Shown here piece after piece: positions 28,416 to 36,954 of a stretch of DNA of 64,000 bases (positions within the stretch are counted from its first letter, which is position 1; every line of letters begins with the position of its first letter). The notes below the pieces were generated by a model. It was not told where the DNA came from. It did not search any database and saw only the letters and a program-made list of their open reading frames with translations. Made by a program: the position numbers and the translations under genes. Source of the DNA: Thermus brockianus (GTDB taxonomy: Bacteria > Deinococcota > Deinococci > Deinococcales > Thermaceae); assembly GCF_021462505.1 (NCBI RefSeq), contig NZ_JAKEDV010000002.1:219352-283351 (forward strand). Direction: 5' to 3'.

Positions 28416-29028
28416 GCAAGGGCTCTTGGCTCACCGCCTTGATCTGCCGGCGCTCCTTGGGAGGGAGGGCGTCCAGGGCCCGCTTCACCTCCTGGATGTC
28501 CAGCCAGGTGAGGTGCTTGGGGCTTCCGGGGGCGCGGCTTGGGTTCCTAAGGAGGTAGGCGGGGTGGAACATGGGGAAGACCCGGATGCCATGCCACTCG
28601 TACCACTTGCCCCGCACCTTGGTGATGGAAACCTTTTCCCCAAGGAAGAACTCCGCCGCCACCGCCCCCAAGGGGACGATGATCTGGGGGGCGATGAGTT
28701 CAATCTGCTTCAAAAGCCACTTGTCCGTGCAGATCTTGGCCTCGTCGGGCAGGGGGGTGCGGTTTCCCGGGGGGCGGCACTTGACGATGTTGGTGATGTA
28801 GATCTCCTCCCGGCGGATGCCGGCGGCCTCGAGGATGCGGTTTAAGAGTTGCCCCGCCTTGCCCACGAAGGGGCGGCCCGTCTTGTCCTCCTCCTCCCCC
28901 GGGCCTTCCCCCACGATCATGAGCTGGGCGTCGGGGTTGCCCTCGCCGAAAACCACCTGGGTGCGGCCCTCCGCCAGGCGGCAGGCGGTGCAGGTCTGGG
29001 CCTGGGCCCTCAGGAGTTCCAGGGTCAT
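28411..29028 (-). CDS. uracil-DNA glycosylase, family 4 (Fe-S)
   Basis: Thermostable base-excision-repair enzyme removing uracil from DNA, 205 aa. Four Cys (13, 16, 84, 100) fit the 4Fe-4S site. Motif [21 protein letters not shown] (family 4 uses Glu in place of the catalytic Asp) and C-terminal HPAYLLRNP are diagnostic. ATG overlaps the upstream small gene by 4 nt. The stop codon is part of the mod promoter. Confidence 0.95.
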   Translation of the reverse strand: MTLELLRAQAQTCTACRLAEGRTQVVFGEGNPDAQLMIVGEGPGEEEDKTGRPFVGKAGQLLNRILEAAGIRREEIYITNIVKCRPPGNRTPLPDEAKICTDKWLLKQIELIAPQIIVPLGAVAAEFFLGEKVSITKVRGKWYEWHGIRVFPMFHPAYLLRNPSRAPGSPKHLTWLDIQEVKRALDALPPKERRQIKAVSQEPLL

Positions 29029-29393
29029 TGCAGGGACTTACGGGCCTTGCGGGCTTCCCGGCGGATCTTGGGGTCCAGGCCGATCATGAGGAAGAAGTTT
29101 TCCAAGGCGTTCTCCTGGCCCTTGATTTCCGGATAGGCGTCCTCCGGGGTGCCGGTGACGAAGGGCAGGGACTTGTAGAGCTCCAGGGCGTACTGGACCA
29201 CCGCCTCGGGCCCCTCGGCCTCCGCCACCTCCGCCAGCTTGGCGTAGACCTCGCGGCGCGCCTCGGCGTGGCGGCGGAAGACCTCCGGGTTGGGCGTTTC
29301 CGGCGCCCGGAGGACATCCTGCTTGGCGATGCGGCGGTAGTGCTTCAAGCCCCGAACGATCTCCTCCGTGGTCAGCGTGATCTTGAACTCCAT
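29025..29393 (-). CDS. conserved hypothetical protein upstream of uracil-DNA glycosylase
   Basis: A 122-aa, charged, mostly helical soluble protein ([43 protein letters not shown] at the basic C-terminus). No family recognised. It starts after AAAGGAGCGGGG, is coupled to the glycosylase by a 4-nt ATGA overlap, and is divergent from the pseudokinase gene. A role in DNA repair is only guilt by association. Confidence 0.8.
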   Translation of the reverse strand: MEFKITLTTEEIVRGLKHYRRIAKQDVLRAPETPNPEVFRRHAEARREVYAKLAEVAEAEGPEAVVQYALELYKSLPFVTGTPEDAYPEIKGQENALENFFLMIGLDPKIRREARKARKSLQ

Positions 29394-29434
29394 CCCCGCT
29401 CCTTTCCGGCCAAAGGCCCGGCCTTCTTTGGCAG

Positions 29435-29440
29435 ATTATA
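29435..29440 (-). promoter_or_regulatory. -10 box for the hypothetical gene / uracil-DNA glycosylase operon
   Basis: Perfect TATAAT on the minus strand about 42 nt upstream of the ATG at 29393. The -35 region (about 29458-29463) is poor and overlaps the divergent -10 at 29463. Confidence 0.5.
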
Positions 29441-29462
29441 AGCCTCCTCATGGGGGGGTGCG

Positions 29463-29468
29463 TATACT
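29463..29468 (+). promoter_or_regulatory. -10 box of pseudokinase-PEGA gene
   Basis: TATACT, 7 nt before the ATG at 29476. This supports 29476 rather than the upstream in-frame ATG at 29368, which lies inside the divergent gene. Confidence 0.5.
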
Positions 29469-29475
29469 TGGGGGG

Positions 29476-30534
29476 ATGGAGGTTTTGGGCGCATATTGGC
29501 TAAGGCGCATTCTCGCCCGTATTGGAGCCATTACCGTTTACGAGGGCCAAGACACCCGCACCGGCATGCCGGTGATGGTTCTCCAAGGGGCGCAGGGCAA
29601 GCCCCTGGAGGGGGAGGGGCTTCTTCCGGTTTTGCAGGTTCTTCCCGAGGCCTGGGTCCTGGAGTGGCCCATAGGGGCGGTGCCCCTCGCCCAGTACCTG
29701 GGGGTGGCGGACCCGGAGCGGGCGGCGCACTGGCTTAAGGAGGTGGCGGCGCTCCTCCTCACCTTAAAGGCCAAGGGATTTTGGCTTGCCCCACCCCCGG
29801 AGCTTTTCTTAGTGAAGGGCAAGCGCATCTGGTTAGCGGGGGCGGGCATGGAGGCCTTGGCGGGGGAGCCGGAAGGGGCCTTGGTGGCCCTGGCCCGGGC
29901 GCTTTTGGGCGAGCGCTACGCCGAGTTCCCCTTGCGGGACACCCTGGAGCGGCTTGAGCGGAAAGAGGTGGGGCTAGAGGCCCTTTGGGAAGAGGGGTCC
30001 ATCCCACCCCCTGCGCCCCTGCCCGAGCCGGAGGCTCCAGGCCGCAAGCGCCTTCCCGTGGAGCCCCAAGAAGTAGAGGAAGCGGCGCCCAAGGTGGACG
30101 GGGCGGGAGAGGGCCCGCCAGAGCCTCCCCCAAGCCGCCCTAAGGTGATCCGCATAGAGGAGCCCGAGCTTCCCTCCTTCCCCGTGGTGGAACCCAAGCC
30201 CGCTTCCCCTTCCCGGAGGGGGGTTCTCCTCCTCTTGCTTTTGGCCTTGGGGCTTCTTGGAGGGGTTATCCTCTTGCTTCCCCGCGGGGGTTCAGGGGGG
30301 GCATACGTGATGGAGTTCCGCACCGACCCCCCCACGGAAAAGGCGGAGGTCTTCCTCCTCGAGGCCCCCCCAGGCTCCCGCCTGCCCACAGGCCAGCTCC
30401 TCCTAACGGCGCCGGGCCGGGTGGAGTTTGACCAGAAGGGCGTCTACCGCCTGCGCATCCGGGTCCCGGGCCGGGACCCCGTGGACTACCTCCTGGAGGT
30501 GCCTGGCCCACCCCTCACCATCAAGGTACGCTAA
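29476..30534 (+). CDS. membrane-anchored pseudokinase with PEGA-like domain
   Basis: From ATG 29476 the protein is 352 aa. The N-terminal region (about 1-170) resembles a Ser/Thr kinase fold (YWLRRILARIGAITVYEGQD; helical C-lobe) but lacks the glycine loop, VAIK lysine, HRD and DFG motifs. A Pro/Glu-rich linker (about 175-240) leads to one transmembrane helix (about 247-266). The external C-terminus (about 275-352) looks like a PEGA domain. It may relay or sense envelope signals; function inferred from architecture only. Followed by the next gene after 4 nt. Confidence 0.7.
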   Translation: MEVLGAYWLRRILARIGAITVYEGQDTRTGMPVMVLQGAQGKPLEGEGLLPVLQVLPEAWVLEWPIGAVPLAQYLGVADPERAAHWLKEVAALLLTLKAKGFWLAPPPELFLVKGKRIWLAGAGMEALAGEPEGALVALARALLGERYAEFPLRDTLERLERKEVGLEALWEEGSIPPPAPLPEPEAPGRKRLPVEPQEVEEAAPKVDGAGEGPPEPPPSRPKVIRIEEPELPSFPVVEPKPASPSRRGVLLLLLLALGLLGGVILLLPRGGSGGAYVMEFRTDPPTEKAEVFLLEAPPGSRLPTGQLLLTAPGRVEFDQKGVYRLRIRVPGRDPVDYLLEVPGPPLTIKVR

Positions 30535-30538
30535 GGCC

Positions 30539-31135
30539 ATGACCGAGCGCCCCGCCCTTTACCGCTACCGCTATTTCTTCGCCGGGGAGCCCGCTGGGGA
30601 AGGGCGCTTGGAGGTGCGCCCGGGGGAAGGGGGCGTGCGGGCCACCCTGACCGCCGAGCTTCTCCTTCCCCTGCCCAAGGTCCGGCTTCGCTGGCAGACG
30701 GAAACGGACCCCGAGGGCTACTCCCGCTACTTCGCCGAACGGGTGGAGGCGCGGGAGGCCAGGGTCTTCACCGTGGAGCGCCTGGAGGAGGAGGGGGTGG
30801 TCCTGGTGAGCCAGGGCAAGGAGAGCCTGGCCTTGCCCTACCTCACCCCCTACCACGACCCCCTTTCCCTGGTCCTCTACCTGCCCCGGCTATCCCTTCT
30901 GCCCGGGGAGGTGGCCCGCTTCCCCATGCCGGGGGGTAGGGCGTACGTGGAGCGGCTTTCGGACCTCGAGGTGGAGGGGCGGCTTCGCCAACACTACCGC
31001 CTGCGCCCGGGCCTGAGCCTGGTGGAGCTGGAGGAGGGCTTGCCCGTGCGGATGGCCCAGCAGGTGGGCGACCACGTGTTTGAGGCGGTGCTGGAAGGCG
31101 TGGAAGAGGTGAGGAAGCGCCGCCGCTGGGTATAG
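30539..31135 (+). CDS. hypothetical protein, possibly DUF3108-like
   Basis: 198 aa from [22 protein letters not shown]; the upstream in-frame start at 30428 lies inside the pseudokinase gene. Predominantly beta-strand pattern, with a Y-x-Y-x-F-x-G-x-x-A-G opening and [22 protein letters not shown] near the end, loosely like DUF3108 outer-envelope proteins, but no signal peptide. Its TAG stop is inside the -10 of hisD. Function unknown. Confidence 0.7.
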   Translation: MTERPALYRYRYFFAGEPAGEGRLEVRPGEGGVRATLTAELLLPLPKVRLRWQTETDPEGYSRYFAERVEAREARVFTVERLEEEGVVLVSQGKESLALPYLTPYHDPLSLVLYLPRLSLLPGEVARFPMPGGRAYVERLSDLEVEGRLRQHYRLRPGLSLVELEEGLPVRMAQQVGDHVFEAVLEGVEEVRKRRRWV

Positions 31136-31136
31136 T
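31131..31136 (+). promoter_or_regulatory. -10 box of hisD overlapping upstream stop
   Basis: TATAGT containing the TAG of the preceding gene; 6 nt (ggaggc) before the hisD ATG. Those bases also look like a Shine-Dalgarno (GGAGG), so read-through mRNA could be translated by SD and promoter-derived mRNA as leaderless. Confidence 0.5.
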
Positions 31137-31142
31137 GGAGGC

Positions 31143-32381
31143 ATGATTTACCGCGCTGAGGAGGTGAGGGAGCGCTTCGCCCGCCGGGGGTTATCCTTTG
31201 ACCCCACGGTGGAGGAGATCGTCCGGGGCATCCTCCATGCGGTTCGGGAGGAGGGGGATGCCGCCCTGGACCGCCTGAGCCTGGACCTGGACGGCTACCC
31301 CGTGGAGGAGATCCCCAAGAAGGCCTGGCGGGAGGCCTACGATGACCTGGACCCGGACCTCCGGGACGCCTTGGAAACCGCCAAAGAGCGGATTGAGGCC
31401 TTCTACCGGGAGGAGGCCCGGGGGGGGTTTCTGAAGGCCGAGGAAGCGGGGGTCTTGGGCCAGCTGGTGCGGCCCCTTACCCGGGTGGGGGTGTACGTCC
31501 CCGGGGGGAGCGCCCCCCTCCTCTCCAGCCTCCTCATGGCCGTGGTGCCCGCCAAGGTGGCGGGGGTGGCGGAGGTCTTGGTGGCGAGCCCGCCCCGGGT
31601 GCACCCCGGGGTCCTGGCCGCCGCCTGGGTGGCGGGGGCGGACCGGCTTTTCGCCATGGGCGGGGCCCAGGCCATCGCCGCCATGGCCTACGGCACGGGG
31701 CGCATACCCCGGGTGGACAAGATCGTGGGCCCGGGGAACGCCTACGTGGTGGCGGCCAAGCGCCTGGTCTACGGGGTGGTGGGCCTGGATGGCCTGGCAG
31801 GCCCCACGGAAACCCTGGTGGTGGCGGATGGCTCCGCCTCGCCCAAGCTCCTCGCCGCCGACCTCTTGGCCCAGGCGGAGCACGGGCCCGATTCCGAGCC
31901 CTGGCTCCTTTCCCCGGACCTGGCCCTTTTGGAAAAGGTGGAGGCGGAGCTTTACCGGCAGCTTTCCGAGCTTCCCCGGGCGGAGATCGCCAAGAGGGCC
32001 CTGGAGCGGGGGGGGCTTGTCCTCACCCGGGACCTGGAGGAAGCCTTTGCGCTCGCTAACCTCTACGCCCCCGAGCACCTCTGCCTGGCCTTGGCCGACC
32101 CCCTTCCTTGGCTAGGGAAGGTGCAAAACGCCGGGGGGGTCTTCCTGGGGGAGGGAAGCCCCGAGGCCCTAGGGGACTACATCGCCGGGCCCAGCCACGT
32201 AATGCCCACCTCGGGCACCGCCCGCTTCCAAGGGGGCCTTAGCGTGCGGGACTTCCTGAAGGTCATCCCTGTGGTGGGCTTAGGGGATAGGGCGGTGAAG
32301 GAGCTTGCCGCCAAGGGGGCGGTGCTCGCCCGGGCGGAGGGCTTGGAGGGCCACGCCCGCTCCTTGGACCTGAGGCGATGA
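31143..32381 (+). CDS. hisD: histidinol dehydrogenase
   Basis: Last enzyme of histidine synthesis: two NAD-dependent oxidations of histidinol to histidine, 412 aa, zinc-dependent. Motifs: [63 protein letters not shown] with metal/catalytic residues, and APEHLCLAL with the catalytic Glu-His pair. Other his genes are not nearby, so the pathway is scattered. Overlaps the next gene by 4 nt (ATGA). Confidence 0.96.
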   Translation: MIYRAEEVRERFARRGLSFDPTVEEIVRGILHAVREEGDAALDRLSLDLDGYPVEEIPKKAWREAYDDLDPDLRDALETAKERIEAFYREEARGGFLKAEEAGVLGQLVRPLTRVGVYVPGGSAPLLSSLLMAVVPAKVAGVAEVLVASPPRVHPGVLAAAWVAGADRLFAMGGAQAIAAMAYGTGRIPRVDKIVGPGNAYVVAAKRLVYGVVGLDGLAGPTETLVVADGSASPKLLAADLLAQAEHGPDSEPWLLSPDLALLEKVEAELYRQLSELPRAEIAKRALERGGLVLTRDLEEAFALANLYAPEHLCLALADPLPWLGKVQNAGGVFLGEGSPEALGDYIAGPSHVMPTSGTARFQGGLSVRDFLKVIPVVGLGDRAVKELAAKGAVLARAEGLEGHARSLDLRR

Positions 32382-33175
32382 GGCTTTTTCACGAGCTTTT
32401 GGGACCCGTGGACCTTCCCGACCATTTCGGGCGCATCGTGAGCCTGGCCCCGAACCTCACGGACGCCCTTTTCGCCCTGGGGGTGGGGGATAGGCTCGTG
32501 GGCCGGAGCGCCTTCTGCCACCGCCCGGCCCAGGTCCTCTCCCTGCCCGTGGTGGCCTCCTACACCAAGACCCGCCTGGAGCTCCTGAGGAGCCTTAAGC
32601 CCGACCTGGTCCTCCTCTCCACGGGGGTGCAGCGGGAGCAGGCCCTGAGGCTTAAGGAGGAGGGCTTTCCCGTCTACGCCGTGCCCCTCCCCACGAGCCC
32701 CTACGGCATCCTGGAAAATCTCTCCACCTTGGGGCACCTCTTGGGCCTCGAGGCCGAGGCCACGGGGCTTGCCCACCGCCTGGCCGAGCGCTACGCCGCC
32801 CTTAGGGGCCGGTTTCGCCTGAGGGTCTACTTTGAGATGGACCTGGGCGGGCCCATCACCGTGGGCCGGGGGAGCTACATCGCCCAGGCCCTCCTCCACC
32901 TGGGGCTAGAGCCCATCTTCCTGGACGTGCCCCAGGCCTACTTCGCCCCCGACCTGGAGGAGGTGGCCCGGAGGAAGCCTGACCTCTTCCTCTATGAGCC
33001 CAAGCCCTGGGGGAAGAACCCCTTGGCCAAGGCCAAGGCCCTGGCCGAGGCGCGGGGCTGGACCTTCCCCGTGGCGGCCACGGACGGGGACGAGCTCGCC
33101 CACTACGGGCCCATGTTCTTTGATTTCTTGGAAAAGTTGGCGAGTCGGGTGGAGGAAACCTTAGGGCAGGCTTAA
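32378..33175 (+). CDS. cobalamin/siderophore-type periplasmic-binding-like protein
   Basis: BtuF/TroA-like two-lobe fold, 265 aa: [46 protein letters not shown], and [25 protein letters not shown]. It has no signal peptide and no lipobox, so as written it would stay in the cytoplasm, unlike a transporter binding protein; no ABC permease is adjacent. Could be a cytoplasmic relative with a sensing or corrinoid-handling role (inference). Coupled to hisD through ATGA. Confidence 0.85.
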   Translation: MRLFHELLGPVDLPDHFGRIVSLAPNLTDALFALGVGDRLVGRSAFCHRPAQVLSLPVVASYTKTRLELLRSLKPDLVLLSTGVQREQALRLKEEGFPVYAVPLPTSPYGILENLSTLGHLLGLEAEATGLAHRLAERYAALRGRFRLRVYFEMDLGGPITVGRGSYIAQALLHLGLEPIFLDVPQAYFAPDLEEVARRKPDLFLYEPKPWGKNPLAKAKALAEARGWTFPVAATDGDELAHYGPMFFDFLEKLASRVEETLGQA

Positions 33176-33197
33176 GGCAACGGCAGCAGAGCGGGGG

Positions 33198-33203
33198 TAG
33201 GAT
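33198..33203 (+). promoter_or_regulatory. possible -10 box of subtilase gene
   Basis: TAGGAT, 7 nt (gaggggc) before the ATG at 33211, favouring that start over 33202. Confidence 0.35.
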
Positions 33204-33210
33204 GAGGGGC

Positions 33211-34548
33211 ATGAAGGGGCTTACCTTAAGGAGCGGTTTAGCCTTGTCCTTGCTTCTCTTGGGCGCTTGCGTGCAAAGTCCCCCACCCCCGCCTCCACCA
33301 CAGGCGACCACCTGCACGCCCCGGGCTACGACCCAGACCCTGGCCACCCAAAGCTTGGGAGTGCGGGAGACGCCTCGGGGCCTTGCCGACTTTAGCTACC
33401 CCCATGTCCCAGGGGAGCTTTTGGTGCTCACGGATGGCGTTGCTCCCCAGAGCCTTACGGCCCAGGTGGCGGGTGTGGAACCTTTGGAAGCCCTTCGGGG
33501 AGGGGTTTTGCGGGTCCGGGTTTCCCCAGGGCAGGAGCGGGTGAAGGCGGAGGCACTCTTGCGGGCAGGAGCCCGGTGGGTGCAGCCGAACTATATCTAT
33601 GAACCCCTTCAGATATCTGCCCCCTCTGTTCCCAACGATCCGTTGTATCGCAGCGAACAACGCCCCCAACTCAACAACCTCATGGGCCTCGAGTCCGCCT
33701 GGGGGAGGAGCACAGGGGACCCCAGCCTGATTATCGCCGTGGTGGATACGGGGTACCTCCCTCACCCGGATATGGAAGGTAGGTGGTATCTCCCTCAAGG
33801 TTTCAACCTGGACGTGGCTGATGATGACCAGGACCCTACGGATGACATACCTTCATCAAATGAAAGAGGTCACGGCTTGGCAGTAGCTTCGGTTCTTGGA
33901 GCAGCAACCAATAATGCTTTAGACATGGCGGGCGTCACGTGGAAGGGCAAGGTTCTTCCCCTTAAGGTGGCCCGCTCTAGCGATGGGCAGATGACTACTG
34001 CCACGGTCAGGCAAGCGGTAGACTTGGCGGTAAACCTAGGGGCAAAAGTCATCAACCTTTCACTGGGTGGGCCCGCTTCCGATAGCGTACTGGAAAATTC
34101 GCTGCGAAACGCTAGAAGCCAGGGTGTAGTCCTGGTGGCGGCAGCGGGCAACGATGGGACGGATTGGATACGGTACCCTGCGGCCTCTCCCTCGGTTATC
34201 GCTGTGGGTGCCGTGGATAACAGCAAGAACAAGGCCACCTTTTCCAACTGCGGGCCGGAGCTGGACCTTGTGACCCCCGGGAAGGGGGTGCACGTCCTCT
34301 TCCCGGGTGGTGAGTCCGACACGCTTTCTGGCACCTCCTTCGCTAGCCCCATGGTGGCGGGTGTGGCAGCCCTTTACATGAGCGCCTATCGGGCAGCGCA
34401 CGGGGATTGGCCTAGGCCAGATCAGGTGGAGCAATGCCTGATCCAGACAGCAGAAGACTTGGGGCCCCAGGGGCACGACACAGGTTACGGCTTCGGCCTG
34501 GTGCGGGCGGACCGGGTGATGGCGGACGCCACCCATTGCTTCCCCTAA
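33211..34548 (+). CDS. subtilisin-like serine protease lipoprotein (S8)
   Basis: Exported protease, 445 aa from MKGLTLRSG. Lipoprotein signal with lipobox LLGAC (Cys20), then a poly-Pro stretch. An inhibitor-like propeptide region (about 60-130) precedes the catalytic domain with Asp179 (AVVDTGY), His221 (ERGHGLAVASVLGA) and Ser376 (LSGTSFASPMVAGVAALY). The in-frame ATG at 33202 would add three residues. The middle of the gene uses more A/T-ending codons than neighbours. No C-terminal PPC domain. Likely a cell-surface protein-degrading enzyme. Confidence 0.93.
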   Translation: MKGLTLRSGLALSLLLLGACVQSPPPPPPPQATTCTPRATTQTLATQSLGVRETPRGLADFSYPHVPGELLVLTDGVAPQSLTAQVAGVEPLEALRGGVLRVRVSPGQERVKAEALLRAGARWVQPNYIYEPLQISAPSVPNDPLYRSEQRPQLNNLMGLESAWGRSTGDPSLIIAVVDTGYLPHPDMEGRWYLPQGFNLDVADDDQDPTDDIPSSNERGHGLAVASVLGAATNNALDMAGVTWKGKVLPLKVARSSDGQMTTATVRQAVDLAVNLGAKVINLSLGGPASDSVLENSLRNARSQGVVLVAAAGNDGTDWIRYPAASPSVIAVGAVDNSKNKATFSNCGPELDLVTPGKGVHVLFPGGESDTLSGTSFASPMVAGVAALYMSAYRAAHGDWPRPDQVEQCLIQTAEDLGPQGHDTGYGFGLVRADRVMADATHCFP

Positions 34549-34569
34549 TCCGCCTCACCCACGGGGGTG

Positions 34570-34575
34570 TACACT
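34570..34575 (+). promoter_or_regulatory. -10 box of LCP gene
   Basis: TACACT, 8 nt before the GTG at 34584, in the 35-bp gap after the subtilase gene; no Shine-Dalgarno. Confidence 0.4.
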
Positions 34576-34583
34576 AGCCCTCT

Positions 34584-35735
34584 GTGCGGCGCTTCTTCCT
34601 CCTTGGCCTTCTCGCCCTCCTATTGGCCCTAGGCCTTTGGGCCTACCCCCTTTTGGGGCCCGCGGTGCGCCAGGGGGCGTTGCCCTCCCCGGAGGGCCTA
34701 AGGGAGCCCCTCACGCTTCTCGTCTATGGCTCTAGCCCAGAGTACTCGGGCTACCACAAGAGGGCCCCCGAGCGCTTCCGGGGCCTGGCGGACGCCATCC
34801 TCCTGGTCCGCCTGGACCCTTGGGCGGGGCGGGTGGTGGTCCTTTCCATTCCCCGGGATACCTGGGTGAGCCTGCCCGGCTACGGGTGGCACAAGGTGAA
34901 CGCCTATAGCCCCTTGGGGGGGCCCGGGCTCATGAAGGAGGCGGTGGCGGCCCTCACGGGGGTGCGGGCGGAGCGCTACGTGGTGGTGAGCACCGAGGCC
35001 CTGCGGAGGGCGGTGGACGCCCTGGGGGGGGTGCGGGTGTGCGTGGAGAAGCCCATGCGCTACCGGGATAGCGCCGCAGGCCTTTCCATTGACCTGGAGC
35101 CGGGTTGCCAGGTGCTAAACGGGGCACAGGCGGAAGGGTACCTGCGCTTCCGCAAGGACGCCCTGGGGGACATCGGGCGCATCCAGCGGCAACAGGCCTT
35201 CTTCCACGCCGTAAAGGAGGAAGTCCTTTCCCCCAAAGGGCTCCTTCGCCTCCCGCGGGTGGTGGCGGCGGTGGAGCCTTACGTGCAGACCGACCTCACC
35301 CGAAAGGAACGGGGGGCCATCCTCGGCTTCACCATGAAGCGCCCCGAGCTCGTGAGCCTCCTCCTTCCGGGGCGCTTCGGCGGGGGAGGTTGGCAGGTGG
35401 ACCGGGAAGCCTTGGCCGAGCTCCTCGCCCTCTACTTCGCCGGGAAGGGGGAAGGGGGGGAGGCTTCGCTTTCGGGGAAGCTCGTGGCCGTGGTCTACGG
35501 GCCTGGGCAGGAGGCCCTGGCGGAAAGGGCGCGGGAGCGGCTTCACGCCCTGGGCCTTAGGGTGCTCCTCCACCCCATAGACCTGGCCCCTTCCCGCACC
35601 GAGGTGCTGGAAAACGGGCCTGGCCTCCTGGCGAAGGCCCTTTCCGAGGAGCTCGGGGTGCCTTACCGGATCTCGGGGGAGGCGGTCTTGGGGGCGGACC
35701 TCACCTTGCGGCTTGGCGGGGACGCCTCCTTTTGA
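34584..35735 (+). CDS. LytR-CpsA-Psr (LCP) family cell-wall ligase
   Basis: Membrane-anchored enzyme that attaches anionic or capsular polymers to peptidoglycan, 383 aa. One N-terminal helix (about 4-22), then the LCP catalytic core: LADAILLVRLDPWAGRVVVLSIPRDTWV, WHKVNAYSPLGG, and GYLRFRKDALGDIGRIQRQQ with the Arg/Asp/Lys pyrophosphate-binding residues. The C-terminal part (about 285-383) resembles a LytR_C domain. In Thermus the substrate may be pyruvylated secondary cell-wall polymer for the S-layer (inference). Confidence 0.93.
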   Translation: MRRFFLLGLLALLLALGLWAYPLLGPAVRQGALPSPEGLREPLTLLVYGSSPEYSGYHKRAPERFRGLADAILLVRLDPWAGRVVVLSIPRDTWVSLPGYGWHKVNAYSPLGGPGLMKEAVAALTGVRAERYVVVSTEALRRAVDALGGVRVCVEKPMRYRDSAAGLSIDLEPGCQVLNGAQAEGYLRFRKDALGDIGRIQRQQAFFHAVKEEVLSPKGLLRLPRVVAAVEPYVQTDLTRKERGAILGFTMKRPELVSLLLPGRFGGGGWQVDREALAELLALYFAGKGEGGEASLSGKLVAVVYGPGQEALAERARERLHALGLRVLLHPIDLAPSRTEVLENGPGLLAKALSEELGVPYRISGEAVLGADLTLRLGGDASF

Positions 35736-35753
35736 GTAGGATGGAGCTCGCCC

Positions 35754-35841
35754 GCCGGGGTGGCGGAACGGTAGACGCTGCGGACTTAAAATCCGCTGGG
35801 GGGTTACCCCCGTACGGGTTCGAGTCCCGTCCCCGGCACCA
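35754..35841 (+). tRNA. tRNA-Leu(UAA)
   Basis: 88 nt including an encoded 3' CCA. Acceptor stem GCCGGGG/CCCCGGC, D-arm with GGCGGAACGGTAGACGC, anticodon stem GCGGA/TCCGC with loop CTTAAAA (anticodon TAA at 35787-35789), a long type II variable arm (TGGGGGGTTACCCCCGT) and T-arm ACGGGTTCGAGTCCCGT. Long variable arm plus UAA gives Leu. Confidence 0.96.
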
Positions 35842-35846
35842 CGTCT

Positions 35847-35871
35847 GGCCCCGGTTCCGGGGCCTTCCTTT
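35847..35871 (+). terminator. terminator after tRNA-Leu
   Basis: GGCCCCGG/CCGGGGCC hairpin (35847-35864) with a short TT loop, or a 6-bp stem with a 6-nt loop, followed by TTCCTTT. Confidence 0.6.
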
Positions 35872-35876
35872 ATGCT
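35871..35876 (+). promoter_or_regulatory. -10 box upstream of PD-(D/E)XK gene
   Basis: TATGCT right after the tRNA terminator; a GTG at 35884 follows after 7 nt and is in frame, so a leaderless start there is an alternative to the ATG at 35917. Confidence 0.35.
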
Positions 35877-35916
35877 AGGGCTCGTGGGCGTTCTCACCCG
35901 CTTTTTGGAAAGGACC

Positions 35917-36954
35917 ATGGCCCAGGCCAGGTACGACCTCCTGGGGCCGGGGCGTTTCGTGGCGGAGCTCCCAGAGCTTGGCCTAAAGGTGGAGGCCTCC
36001 CACCTCGAGGCCGCCCGGGAAGCCCTGCGGGAGGCCTTGGAGGCGTGGCTTCTGGAGGCCTTGCGTTCGGGCCTCACGCCCCCTGGCCTCGAGGGGGCCG
36101 AAGACCCCGTGCGGGCCCGCTTCTTCGCCCTGGCCGGGGAGATGTGGCGTCTCCTCAAGGAGCCCCCGCCTCCCAAAGAACTCCCCAAGCCCCAAGAGGC
36201 GCCCAGGCCCCAGGAGCCCGCTCGGGCGAAGAAGTTCGCCTCCATAGAGGAGTGGCTTAGGGGTCTGGGCATCCAGGTGGTGAAAAAGCCCCAAGAGGAT
36301 GAGGAGAAGGAGAAGGTCCTCACAAGGCTTTCCCTCTTCCTGGGCGACCGCTACCCTAGCCTAGAGAAGCTTTACGAGCGCCTGAAACAAAGCCTTTCCA
36401 CCAAGCGCCAGTTTGAGCTCTCCTTGGCGGAGGCGAGCCAGGAGGAGATCGCCAACTCCACCCAGTTCTGCACCATGCTCAAGCAGTACGCCTTCCTCAC
36501 CAGCTACCACTACAAGAGCGAGGAAAGGCGCATCCGGGCCAAGGCCAGCACCGAGGGCTTTGTGCAGAACTTCCTCACGGGGGGTTGGCTGGAGCGCTAC
36601 GTGGCCGAGCGGCTTAGGAAGTTCCTCCGCTCCAAGAACCTGCCCCACGAGGTGGCGATGGGCTACCAGGTGACCCTGCCGGGCGGGGACGCCATGGAGC
36701 TGGACGTGTTGGTGCGGGTGGGGGACCGGGTCTATTGGTTTGAGGCCAAGACGGGGGACTTCCAGGCCCACATCGCCAAGTACGCCGGGCTCAAAAAGGT
36801 TCTGGGCCTTTCCGCCCGGGAAAGCTTCCTGGTCCTTCTGGGCATGGATAAGGGGCGGGCCAAGGAGCTTTCCGCCCTTCATGGCCTTACCGTGGTGAAC
36901 CAGGCGAACTTCGTGGAGGCGTTCCAGGAGGTCCTGGAGGGCAATGCTGCGTAA
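35917..36954 (+). CDS. PD-(D/E)XK nuclease-like protein with DUF1887/Card1-like C-terminus
   Basis: 345 aa from ATG 35917, which has GGAAAGG upstream; in-frame alternatives are GTG 35884 and ATG 35872. Residues 1-80 form a small domain, 83-105 a Pro-rich linker, 110-215 a helical region. The C-terminal nuclease fold has GGWLERYV with Glu226, MELDVLV with Asp263 and WFEAKTG with Glu276/Lys278: a complete E...D...ExK site. The GGWLE...LDVL...EAKTG order resembles the nuclease half of CRISPR-ancillary Card1/Can2 (DUF1887), but no CARF sensor domain or CRISPR locus is present. It overlaps murJ by 11 nt. Target unknown. Confidence 0.75.
   Translation: MAQARYDLLGPGRFVAELPELGLKVEASHLEAAREALREALEAWLLEALRSGLTPPGLEGAEDPVRARFFALAGEMWRLLKEPPPPKELPKPQEAPRPQEPARAKKFASIEEWLRGLGIQVVKKPQEDEEKEKVLTRLSLFLGDRYPSLEKLYERLKQSLSTKRQFELSLAEASQEEIANSTQFCTMLKQYAFLTSYHYKSEERRIRAKASTEGFVQNFLTGGWLERYVAERLRKFLRSKNLPHEVAMGYQVTLPGGDAMELDVLVRVGDRVYWFEAKTGDFQAHIAKYAGLKKVLGLSARESFLVLLGMDKGRAKELSALHGLTVVNQANFVEAFQEVLEGNAA

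Noticed and set aside
29368-29475. N-terminal extension of the pseudokinase gene from ATG 29368
   Set aside because: This part lies within the divergent small gene and across both promoters; the -10 at 29463 points to a start at 29476.
35754-36954. Genomic island integrated at tRNA-Leu
   Set aside because: The tRNA gene is intact, and no integrase, repeated tRNA 3' end or transposase was seen in the following 3 kb; downstream murJ is a core gene.
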